From positions 1 through 6,294 of the forward strand of contig JAGGTS010000041.1 in the NCBI GenBank assembly GCA_021163625.1: a DNA stretch of 6,294 bases, read 5' to 3'. The translations under genes and the position numbers were made by a program. Every line of letters starts with the position of its first letter. Positions within the stretch are counted from its first letter, which is position 1. Below the pieces are notes generated by a model. It did not search any database, had not been told where the DNA came from, and saw nothing but the letters and a program-made list of their open reading frames with translations. Source of the DNA: a bacterium (lineage in GTDB: Bacteria; Patescibacteriota; Minisyncoccia; Minisyncoccales; CG1-02-41-26). Shown here piece after piece: positions 1 through 5,554 of the stretch.

Positions 1-334
1 GGGCGTAGAATAAAAATAATGCCTTTTATTTTTTATCAAATAATTGTAGTATCCCATCTTAGCTAAAGGAACAATGGCTTTTAAAGCGTTTGAAAACATA
101 AACCAAAACTTTTGTTTTTTGTTTTCCCGATAAAAAAAATGACGGTCCTCTTTTCAATTAAAAACTTCGGAACATTAATCGAGATTACGTATCCACGATA
201 GTAGAATGCACTAAAGAATGGTTTAGAGTTTTCTGGATCTTATACCATTTTACCAATCTTTAATTTCACTTAGTTTTTAAGTAACCCAACGAACATCACT
301 TCGCCTACACTCTAGATGACTTAGTAGGAAGGAA
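1..334. other. Gene-poor left flank with possible decayed minus-strand reading frame
   Basis: No intact gene is visible here. On the minus strand one frame is open from 239 to a TAA at 81-83, and another from about 153 to the window edge. Each is about 50 codons and neither has a convincing start or Shine-Dalgarno. The two would join into one roughly 80-residue stretch reaching the edge if one base were added in the A8 tract at 132-139. That pattern fits a frameshifted gene remnant, a sequencing error in a homopolymer, or chance: open stretches of this length are not rare in AT-rich DNA. The plus strand has only a 21-codon open stretch from the left edge to a TAA at 64-66. I recognise no RNA gene, repeat array or mobile element. 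Confidence 0.35.
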
Positions 335-363
335 TTGACAAAAAATACAACTTATGTTATCCT
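335..363 (+). promoter_or_regulatory. Sigma-70-type promoter with extended -10, for the Gre-like gene
   Basis: A perfect -35 TTGACA (335-340) is followed by a 17-nt spacer and a -10 TATCCT (358-363). The -10 matches four of six consensus bases and is preceded by TGT (355-357), an extended -10 element. Transcription would start near 370, giving a leader of about 66 nt before the ATG at 437. No other good promoter is seen before the gene. Confidence 0.7.
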
Positions 364-370
364 GATAATT

Positions 371-420
371 GAATGAATCCATTCTTCTTTAGCAAAGAAA
401 GCACATTTAAAACTTTAAAT
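371..420 (+). promoter_or_regulatory. Leader with three consecutive inverted repeats upstream of the Gre-like gene
   Basis: The predicted 5' leader is almost filled by three adjacent inverted repeats. The first is GAATG-AATC-CATTC (371-384). The second is TTCTTT-AGC-AAAGAA (385-399). The third is the AT-only ATTTAAA-AC-TTTAAAT (405-420), which abuts the Shine-Dalgarno. The first two start at the predicted transcript 5' end and could stabilise the RNA. The third could hold a protein dimer as DNA or modulate access to the ribosome site. The repeats are seen directly; any regulatory role is inference. Confidence 0.35.
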
Positions 421-428
421 AAAGGAGG
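421..428 (+). promoter_or_regulatory. Perfect Shine-Dalgarno setting the Gre-like start
   Basis: AAAGGAGG ends 8 nt before the ATG at 437, an ideal spacing. It rules out the in-frame GTG at 428-430, which overlaps the Shine-Dalgarno itself. It is the only strong Shine-Dalgarno in the window; the six minus-strand genes lack one. Confidence 0.85.
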
Positions 429-436
429 TGAGACTA

Positions 437-889
437 ATGAAGTATTATTTTTTCTATGAGGACATTGTGGCTTTAAAAAAGAAAATCAACGAAATGTCTA
501 TGAAAATCAGGCAACTTGGTAAAGAGCAGGGAGAAGTTGTTAGTCAAAGCACGGAAAATTTTGGACATGATGATGCTTGCCAAGAAGTAATTGAGAACAC
601 ACGAAGAATGATGATGAAAAGGCTGAACGAACTTCGCCACATACTTGACAATGCAACAGTTCTTACTGAACAAGATCTGCCTAATTCGGTCAACTCAATC
701 CGTATAGGAACGGTAGTAAAATTAAGCGATGAATGCACTTTTAGAATTGGCAGCTTTATGGTTTTAGCTGATTACCCTCTTTTAAATATCTCATATATCT
801 CTCCGTTAGCTAAAGCGTTGCTAGGGAAAAAAGAAGGAGATAAAATTGAATTTCGAGGCGAACTATTTGAAATTATACAAATTAGTTAA
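437..889 (+). CDS. GreA/GreB-like transcription elongation factor
   Basis: The 150-residue product has the two-part Gre architecture. Residues about 7-75 form a charged helical hairpin (coiled coil), and residues about 88-150 form the FKBP-like C-terminal domain. The latter carries the family signature SPLAKALLGKKEGD (122-135) and the conserved lead-in IRIGTVVKLSD (88-98). Gre factors insert the coiled coil into the RNA polymerase secondary channel and stimulate cleavage of backtracked RNA. Length is close to the usual 155-160 residues. By eye alignment, the tip that reads GDLxENAE in GreA is here FGHDDACQ (42-49). The first catalytic acid may therefore be lost and the second replaced by Asp45, so cleavage activity is uncertain and a regulatory Gre paralogue is possible. 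The start is fixed by the Shine-Dalgarno at 421-428. The 3' end overlaps the convergent HD gene by 27 nt. Confidence 0.85.
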   Translation: MKYYFFYEDIVALKKKINEMSMKIRQLGKEQGEVVSQSTENFGHDDACQEVIENTRRMMMKRLNELRHILDNATVLTEQDLPNSVNSIRIGTVVKLSDECTFRIGSFMVLADYPLLNISYISPLAKALLGKKEGDKIEFRGELFEIIQIS

Positions 890-1675
890 AATGCGGCTGT
901 TTAAATACGGCTGCTTTTTTTGTTTAAGAAAATCCCATGCCAAGGAAACAGATTTACTGTTGTTTTTTGTTATAAAAAACAATAATTCACTTATTGCCGC
1001 TAGATCAAAAGCAAAGGACATTTTTTGAGTGGAGACAGGCAAGACAATAAAGTGTTGAGAGAACCACCAATCGCTCCTAGGAAAACGATAACGGTCTACT
1101 GCGTCAGCTACTTTTATAACATCTACAAAAAACTTAAACTTTTTGTAATCTTTTCTTTTTTTAATATTTTGATAAGAATCATTATGCACAGAAATGGCAA
1201 ACTTCATTGCCGGGAGAAAAGACAACACGTGTACAGGCAAAATATTAGCATGTTTCGTTAACCACTCAGCGGTTCTTATCCCATGAAGTGAATCGGCATT
1301 ATCATTTTTCCGACGGCAGTCATGAAGAATACCGGTAAACATAATCGCTTCTAATTCATCTTTGGAAATCTTTTTATCGTAAGTTAAAGCAAAAGAAAGA
1401 GCATGGATAGAAACTCTGCAAGCATGGCGAAAGCCATGAATGCCATCTTTTGTAAGAGAATTTAAGAACCATTTATCATCGCATTTCTCCCAAGGACGCA
1501 AGCTATCAACAGCGTCTAAAAGTTTTGAATTTATCTTATTTTTCTTTAATAAATTTTTTGGCTTATGGGAAAATAGCCACTTTAAAGAGTCCCAATCATA
1601 AAACTGATGGCGCGGTTTTTCCGTCCTTAAAAGTGCTGTCCGCAGGTTTATATGTTCATGCTTGCTTTTCTGCAT
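863..1675 (-). CDS. HD-domain phosphohydrolase
   Basis: A 270-residue protein with the metal-binding residues of the HD superfamily in order: His80 and His84 (GIHGFRH), the His118-Asp119 doublet (GILHDC), His131, His164 (SVHND) and Asp191 (VADAVDR). HD proteins are metal-dependent phosphomonoesterases or phosphodiesterases, often acting on nucleotides. The extra histidines between the HD doublet and the last Asp are typical of two-metal HD enzymes. No signal peptide, membrane segment or second recognisable domain is seen, so it is probably cytosolic; the substrate cannot be read from the sequence. It is last in the operon, and its start lies inside the CYTH gene (20-nt overlap), which suggests translational coupling. 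The upstream Shine-Dalgarno is weak (purine-rich AAAGAAA). Its 3' end overlaps the convergent Gre-like gene by 27 nt and contains that gene's terminator. I see no minus-strand terminator just beyond it. Confidence 0.85.
   Translation of the reverse strand: MQKSKHEHINLRTALLRTEKPRHQFYDWDSLKWLFSHKPKNLLKKNKINSKLLDAVDSLRPWEKCDDKWFLNSLTKDGIHGFRHACRVSIHALSFALTYDKKISKDELEAIMFTGILHDCRRKNDNADSLHGIRTAEWLTKHANILPVHVLSFLPAMKFAISVHNDSYQNIKKRKDYKKFKFFVDVIKVADAVDRYRFPRSDWWFSQHFIVLPVSTQKMSFAFDLAAISELLFFITKNNSKSVSLAWDFLKQKKQPYLNSRILTNLYNFK
893..921 (+). terminator. Rho-independent terminator of the Gre-like gene
   Basis: Four nt after the stop, GCGGCTG (893-899) pairs with CGGCTGC (908-914) around an 8-nt loop, and seven T follow (915-921). 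Two of the seven pairs are G-U wobbles (895-912 and 898-909). In minus-strand RNA those positions become A-C mismatches, so the hairpin should work only for plus-strand transcripts. It lies inside the last codons of the HD gene. Confidence 0.7.
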
Positions 1676-2186
1676 TTTGAGTAAATTTCTTTAGTTCTTC
1701 TTCAGACATTAATCTTACTTCAAGCTCGTCTGCTACTTCGCGAATTGCCTTTTCTGCCTTTGGCTGTTCTTTTTTTGTTTCAATAACCTGCTCAATTTCC
1801 AAATGGTAACCCCAAGCATCGCTATACTTTAAAGCGATTTCACAATTTTTATAGCGGTAGTCTATTCGCTGCTGGGGTCCATGCATAACTTTTACTGGTA
1901 AATCCAAGGAATCAATTAGCTTCTTAGCAATATTAAACTGCTGGGGAGAAAAATAAACTTCCATTTCCGGGAAAGCGGCTCCATTGCCAATATGGTTCAG
2001 TTTTAATGAAATCTTTGCAGTTTTTTTAGATATGTTATTGACAAGTTTAAGCAGTTTATCAGGAAAAACATAATAGTAACAATCTTTATTGTTTTCTCCC
2101 AAACATTCAGCGTTTTTATTAAGGAAATTCTTTAATTTCTCAAATTTTTTTTGGTTAAAACGGGCCCTAAATTCAATTTCCAGCAT
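1656..2186 (-). CDS. CYTH-domain protein (CyaB / thiamine-triphosphatase superfamily)
   Basis: A 176-residue, single-domain protein that begins with the CYTH signature: Glu3-Ile-Glu5-Phe-Arg7, matching ExExK with Arg for Lys. Alternating charged beta strands follow, as in a triphosphate tunnel: KISLKLN (58-64), EMEVYF (74-79), RIDYRYK (107-113), EIALKY (116-121) and YHLEIEQVI (127-135). The family includes class IV adenylate cyclases, thiamine triphosphatases and inorganic triphosphatases, which bind the triphosphate between the acidic residues with metal and basic side chains. The substrate cannot be assigned from sequence. The length suits a stand-alone CYTH enzyme. The helical tail (about 138-170) is highly charged. 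The start lies 21 nt after the methyltransferase stop in an A/T-only leader with no Shine-Dalgarno. It ends in TGA, 20 nt inside the HD gene. Confidence 0.8.
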   Translation of the reverse strand: MLEIEFRARFNQKKFEKLKNFLNKNAECLGENNKDCYYYVFPDKLLKLVNNISKKTAKISLKLNHIGNGAAFPEMEVYFSPQQFNIAKKLIDSLDLPVKVMHGPQQRIDYRYKNCEIALKYSDAWGYHLEIEQVIETKKEQPKAEKAIREVADELEVRLMSEEELKKFTQNAEKQA

Positions 2187-2207
2187 ATTTATTTATATTA
2201 CATTTTT

Positions 2208-2990
2208 TTATAATTTTTTCGCCTTTATATACAAAGTATATAATTTGCGTTTCGGATTGCAATAGTCAGGATTAAAATTTGCCTTCTTTATTTTCCGGAA
2301 ACCAACGGAAATTAAAAGGTTTTTTAGATTTTCTTCATCGTAAGCCCAGTAGTGGATTGTATAGTTTGGATTATTTGCTTGATCACGAAAAATATAGTTA
2401 ATTAAATCCATCTTCCCATACAATTCAACCGGAGGTTGGCGATGATTATAAGAACTCTTTTTTAATCCGTTGAGAAATCTTTTATTAGAAGAGCAATAGG
2501 CTCTTATCGCCTTGCCGGCATCCGGTACTCCAATAAATAATTCCCCTTTATATTTTAAAACGCGATAAATTTCCGATAGAACATTTTTCGCTGAAACAGG
2601 AAAATCAAGGTGTTCCAAAAGATGCTCTGAAAAAACAAAACTAAATGTTTCATCTGGGAATGGAAGATTGTAACGGCAGTCCCAAATAATATCAGCAGGA
2701 GGAAATAAATCCAAATTTATGAAATCTTTCAAATAACGCTCTCCTCCGCCTATTTGAAGTTTTTTAACCAAGCTTATTTTCTTTTTTAAGGGTCCGGTGA
2801 TATTTTGATATTTCTCGTAATGTTTATAAAACGACCTAACTGCTTTTATATCTTTTTGTAACTGCAGTAAAGTTATACTTAAAGCCGGTTGCAAAAATCT
2901 ATTTCTTAAGGCATCATCAGCAGCTTTTTGCAGCGAGGATAAAACGGTAAATGTACTATTGTATCCAAATCTTAAAAACTTGTTCTTCAT
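2208..2990 (-). CDS. Class I SAM-dependent methyltransferase (Methyltransf_11-like)
   Basis: A 260-residue protein. Residues 1-75 are helical and not recognised. The Rossmann-like SAM-binding core follows: motif I around LQIGGGERYLKDF (78-90) with acidic Asp94 after the next strand, then LPFPDETFSFVFSEHLLEHL (109-128), the motif typical of UbiE/Methyltransf_11 enzymes, then EIYRVLKYKGELFIGVPD (140-157). The Tyr/His-rich section at 181-215 probably belongs to the substrate side. VGFRKIKKA (229-237) is the usual C-terminal strand region. The family transfers a methyl group from SAM to small molecules or sugars, sometimes to nucleosides; the acceptor is not evident. It starts only 2 nt after the stop of the 457-residue gene with no Shine-Dalgarno, so coupled translation is likely. 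No membrane segment is seen. Confidence 0.85.
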   Translation of the reverse strand: MKNKFLRFGYNSTFTVLSSLQKAADDALRNRFLQPALSITLLQLQKDIKAVRSFYKHYEKYQNITGPLKKKISLVKKLQIGGGERYLKDFINLDLFPPADIIWDCRYNLPFPDETFSFVFSEHLLEHLDFPVSAKNVLSEIYRVLKYKGELFIGVPDAGKAIRAYCSSNKRFLNGLKKSSYNHRQPPVELYGKMDLINYIFRDQANNPNYTIHYWAYDEENLKNLLISVGFRKIKKANFNPDYCNPKRKLYTLYIKAKKL

Positions 2991-2992
2991 AA

Positions 2993-4366
2993 CTAATTAT
3001 TGCTTCTGTGATTTCTTCTCATAAGAAGCATATTTAGCTCAGCAAGACGTGGTTCAATGGTTATTTCTAACTGCTTCATAGGAGCAACATAAGAAGCATT
3101 ATTTTCTCTCCAAACCTTCCCTTTAAAAATACGATATTTCAAATAAGGGTAGGCAGGATTTAACCCAACTTCTCCTTTGGGGAGAATAGCATTATATGGA
3201 AGAACAACGCCATGATGATTCCAATAATTCCAGATCTCTAAAGCTTTATACTGGTCGAAATAAAGATAAAAATTAGGGTAGCGATGCATATTTCTTAAAA
3301 GACGGTGAATGGTATGCCCCATAAGAGGCATAATCTTCTGTTGAAGGTATCCAAAGTTCCATTCGACATTTTTCCAAAACAAACGTACTGTTCTATCGTT
3401 TAAATTGCTGTTGTAAAATCGATTCATTATTAAATAATGCAATCTGTACGCTAAATATTTTTCCAAAGGCCAATGTTTTTTTTGAATTGGAATATCTTTT
3501 AGGTAACTAACAATGTTTTTGAAATCAGGAGAAAATGCTCCTAAATTAAACGAACGCGTTAAATCAGGGCGAAGAGTAAAAATCAAATTTTTAAAATTTG
3601 AAGCATATAATTCTCCTTGTTGACGGTAGTAATCAACCTTATCTCCTGTTTGAAAAAGAGCCACATATTCACACAAGACTTCAAATAAAAAATAACCAAG
3701 TATTGGTAATTCAGAAATCATCTGCCGGTAAAGCCTATAAAACCTTTTAAAATTGCAAGAAAGTCTTTCTGGTTGAAATTCTGCAACTATAGAAAGCAAT
3801 TTACTAGCCCTACGAATGGAATTTATGGTAAGTTTTTTAAGATTACTAAGTTCTTCGTGCGATAATAAGTAATTAAGCGCGGAAAAAGTCGCAGAATGAA
3901 CGGAACCAAGTTTAAGATAATCAATACCAACAAGGTGACTTATAGGAGAAGAAGAAAAATCTAACTCTATAATTAGTACAGCAATATTTTTTTTGTTTCT
4001 GCTGAACAAAGGGGCCTCTTTAAAATATATATATTCTCCTAAATTATGTAAGCGCAATTTCTCGCCGTTTTTTATGATAGGAATGCAGTAAATCCCCCCC
4101 ACCAAGCAACCACTACTAGCAAACAGTTTGCCGCTTTTTTTAATACTATCATAGGTTCTTGTAACATGCGCTAAATAAACTTTTTTATTACTTAGAACAT
4201 CGTACAAAACATTTTTCTTTAGCAAAAAACCATTAGGACTGTGATCTATAAGATAACGCATCCATCCAATATCAGACTTGAATGATGGACTTGCATACAT
4301 CAGTTTCTCTTGGAGAGATTCATAATTTACGTGAGCTAATGACCAAAGTTCAAATTTGTTAATCAT
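2993..4366 (-). CDS. Conserved-looking protein of unknown function, 457 aa
   Basis: I do not recognise this family. The protein is soluble-looking, rich in aromatic and basic residues, with no signal peptide or clear membrane segment. The most motif-like part is residues 62-136: VYLAHVTR (63-70), SIKKSGKLFASSG (74-86), GGIYCIP (90-96), LHNLGEYIYFKEAP (106-119) and VLIIELDF (130-137). The order His-x-Thr, 'SI..SG.L', 'GIY' and a later Glu in a strand resembles ADP-ribosyltransferase-like folds such as DarT-type enzymes. This is a weak by-eye resemblance, not an assignment. Residues 145-300 are mostly helical. Residues 300-440 are Trp/Tyr/His-rich (for example IWNYWNHHGVVLPYNAILP, 378-396) and look like a second domain. 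The ATG at 4366 follows the deaminase stop by 15 nt, with a distant AAGG as the only Shine-Dalgarno candidate. Codons 89-91 contain a run of seven G, unusual for this AT-rich region. Confidence 0.8.
   Translation of the reverse strand: MINKFELWSLAHVNYESLQEKLMYASPSFKSDIGWMRYLIDHSPNGFLLKKNVLYDVLSNKKVYLAHVTRTYDSIKKSGKLFASSGCLVGGIYCIPIIKNGEKLRLHNLGEYIYFKEAPLFSRNKKNIAVLIIELDFSSSPISHLVGIDYLKLGSVHSATFSALNYLLSHEELSNLKKLTINSIRRASKLLSIVAEFQPERLSCNFKRFYRLYRQMISELPILGYFLFEVLCEYVALFQTGDKVDYYRQQGELYASNFKNLIFTLRPDLTRSFNLGAFSPDFKNIVSYLKDIPIQKKHWPLEKYLAYRLHYLIMNRFYNSNLNDRTVRLFWKNVEWNFGYLQQKIMPLMGHTIHRLLRNMHRYPNFYLYFDQYKALEIWNYWNHHGVVLPYNAILPKGEVGLNPAYPYLKYRIFKGKVWRENNASYVAPMKQLEITIEPRLAELNMLLMRRNHRSNN
4094..4100 (-). 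repeat. G7 homopolymer inside the 457-residue gene
   Basis: Seven C on the plus strand encode GTG GGG GGG (Val89-Gly90-Gly91) on the minus strand. It is the only G/C homopolymer of this length I noticed in the AT-rich window. Gain or loss of one base would truncate the protein after about 90 residues. Whether it is a contingency tract or simply a Gly-Gly turn is unknown. Confidence 0.6.
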
Positions 4367-4381
4367 AAATCTAATAGAGAG

Positions 4382-4864
4382 TTACCTTACACCTTTATAT
4401 TTTGTATATGGCCATCCGCCCTTTCCTGTCTGTGGAAAAAGTTCTCTTAAATCAGCAATCAATACTCTTTTTAGTGTCCAATTGCCACATACAAATGTTA
4501 ATTTCTTTAATTTTCTTTCTACAAATAGTTCCAAAAACATTTCTAAACATACGCCACATGGAGTACATATAAAATTATCTTTCCAGCTTTTTCTGTCTGG
4601 CCTTCCCACAAGATAACAGATTTTTGGGTTTGATTTAGAGTTATTAAAATACCATTGATCCAAAGCCATTCTCTCTGCGCATGTAGAACCAATCGCCCTT
4701 GTTCTGGCAACAGTAGCTCCAGCATAAGTAGAACCATCCTCACAAAGAAGAATACAACCGATTTTGTGTTTTTTTAAAGATGCAGAGCGTTCAGCCACTT
4801 TTTTCGCAAGCATTAGAAATTTTTTATCGACCCCTGAAAGTTTTTTATAGCTAACTATTTGCAT
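4382..4864 (-). CDS. Cytidine deaminase-family zinc hydrolase, divergent
   Basis: A 160-residue protein with the complete zinc site of the cytidine deaminase superfamily: CAE at 62-64 (Cys62 ligand, Glu64 proton shuttle) and PCGVC at 102-106 (Cys103 and Cys106 ligands). The three-cysteine site and the order of elements match the Cdd/blasticidin-deaminase branch rather than the dCMP deaminase branch, and LKKHKIGCILL (30-40) matches the usual K-x-x-VGA-x-L segment. Cdd hydrolyses cytidine or deoxycytidine to uridine or deoxyuridine. The ribose-binding Asn and Glu of canonical Cdd (NxEN, before CAE) fall at ATVART (50-55), so both seem absent and substrate choice may differ. A C-terminal tail with LFPQTGKGGWPY (142-153) follows the domain. 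It lies 11 nt after the kinase gene, with no Shine-Dalgarno at its ATG, and 15 nt before the unknown gene. Zinc hydrolase confidence is high; substrate confidence is low. Confidence 0.85.
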   Translation of the reverse strand: MQIVSYKKLSGVDKKFLMLAKKVAERSASLKKHKIGCILLCEDGSTYAGATVARTRAIGSTCAERMALDQWYFNNSKSNPKICYLVGRPDRKSWKDNFICTPCGVCLEMFLELFVERKLKKLTFVCGNWTLKRVLIADLRELFPQTGKGGWPYTKYKGVR

Positions 4865-4875
4865 TTTATTGTAGG

Positions 4876-5451
4876 TTATAATCTTTCTTTAATTATTTTT
4901 GAAATTTGCCAAGAAACTTCTTCCAAACGATTTTCTATATTTTTAATATAATAAAAAGGAATTTTAAACTCTTTAGCAATTTTGGTCATTACCTCGGCCG
5001 ATTTGATTTGGGCATCTTTGATAAGAATAGAAGGTTGCGTTTTTTTAAATAAACTCCGGCCAATTCTCTTTTTACTTACTTCATCATAAAAAATATGACG
5101 GATAATCGCTTCCGGGTTGCTATATATAAGCATAAGCACATCACAATATCGATACCATGGCCCAATACTTGGAGTAATTTTATCGTTAAATATCTTAACA
5201 TAATGCCCTGTTATTAGAACATCCTTGTTTTTTCTTTGAGATAATAACCGGAAAAGGCTAATAAGGGCTTTCTCTACCAACTCATCAGGCATATTTCTTA
5301 GTTTGTCATAATTGTCGTTATTAATATTAAGGCGCTTCATTAATTCTTTAGCTCCATCTACCGCTAAAACTGAAGGAGAGATAGTAACTACCTCTCTAAT
5401 AATTGATGTTTTGCCAACACCATTAACTCCTCCTATAAAAAACAAACTCAT
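4876..5451 (-). CDS. P-loop nucleotide kinase, archaeal adenylate kinase (AdkA)-like
   Basis: First gene of the operon, 191 residues from the chosen start. A Walker A motif sits at the very N-terminus (GGVNGVGKTS, 7-16) after a hydrophobic strand (SLFFI). The layout resembles the short archaeal adenylate kinase family: an acidic NMP-side segment (DNYDKLRNMPDELVEKA, 46-62), a strand ending in TGHYV (81-85) where AdkA has DTH, PSIGPWY (94-100), a strand VLMLIYSNPEAIIRHI (105-120), basic KKRIGR (127-132), and a last strand before YYIKN (167-171). Such enzymes transfer phosphate from ATP to nucleoside monophosphates; the acceptor here is not determined. The frame is open to a TTG at 5514 and an ATG at 5508. 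I prefer the ATG at 5451 because the P-loop then begins at residue 7 and the promoter leaves only about 6-12 nt before the upstream starts. The leader before 5451 has only an A/G-rich stretch, no true Shine-Dalgarno. Confidence 0.75.
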   Translation of the reverse strand: MSLFFIGGVNGVGKTSIIREVVTISPSVLAVDGAKELMKRLNINNDNYDKLRNMPDELVEKALISLFRLLSQRKNKDVLITGHYVKIFNDKITPSIGPWYRYCDVLMLIYSNPEAIIRHIFYDEVSKKRIGRSLFKKTQPSILIKDAQIKSAEVMTKIAKEFKIPFYYIKNIENRLEEVSWQISKIIKERL

Positions 5452-5526
5452 ATTCTTTTCTTTTTTAGTTAAAAGTTTGAACTCCAAGGGATAATCTCTG
5501 ATATTCATTCTCAATGTTTTGTTTTT

Positions 5527-5554
5527 ATTATACCACCAATATGTATTTTGTCAA
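5527..5554 (-). promoter_or_regulatory. Near-consensus promoter of the six-gene operon
   Basis: On the minus strand a perfect -35 TTGACA (5549-5554) and a perfect -10 TATAAT (5527-5532) are separated by 16 nt. A TGG extended -10 element lies directly before the -10. Transcription should begin near 5520. No operator-like repeat overlaps it, so it looks like a strong, possibly constitutive promoter driving kinase through HD gene. Confidence 0.8.

Noticed and set aside
428..436. In-frame GTG at 428 as the start of the Gre-like gene
   Set aside because: It overlaps the Shine-Dalgarno (421-428) that is ideally spaced for the ATG at 437.
1025..1261. Plus-strand open frame of 78 codons
   Set aside because: It lies opposite the HD gene, which has clear catalytic motifs. 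The encoded peptide is low in quality and has no signals.
1656..1658. Possible recoding of TGA (as in some CPR lineages)
   Set aside because: The CYTH gene ends naturally at this TGA with a normal family length, and no gene in the window needs TGA read through.
4356..4616. Plus-strand open frame of 86 codons
   Set aside because: It lies antisense to the deaminase gene and spans its PCxxC region. No Shine-Dalgarno or recognisable protein.
5452..5514. N-terminal extension of the kinase from the TTG at 5514 or ATG at 5508
   Set aside because: It puts the start about 6-12 nt from the predicted transcription start with no ribosome site and adds 19-21 residues before a P-loop that normally begins near residue 7. 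It is not fully excluded.
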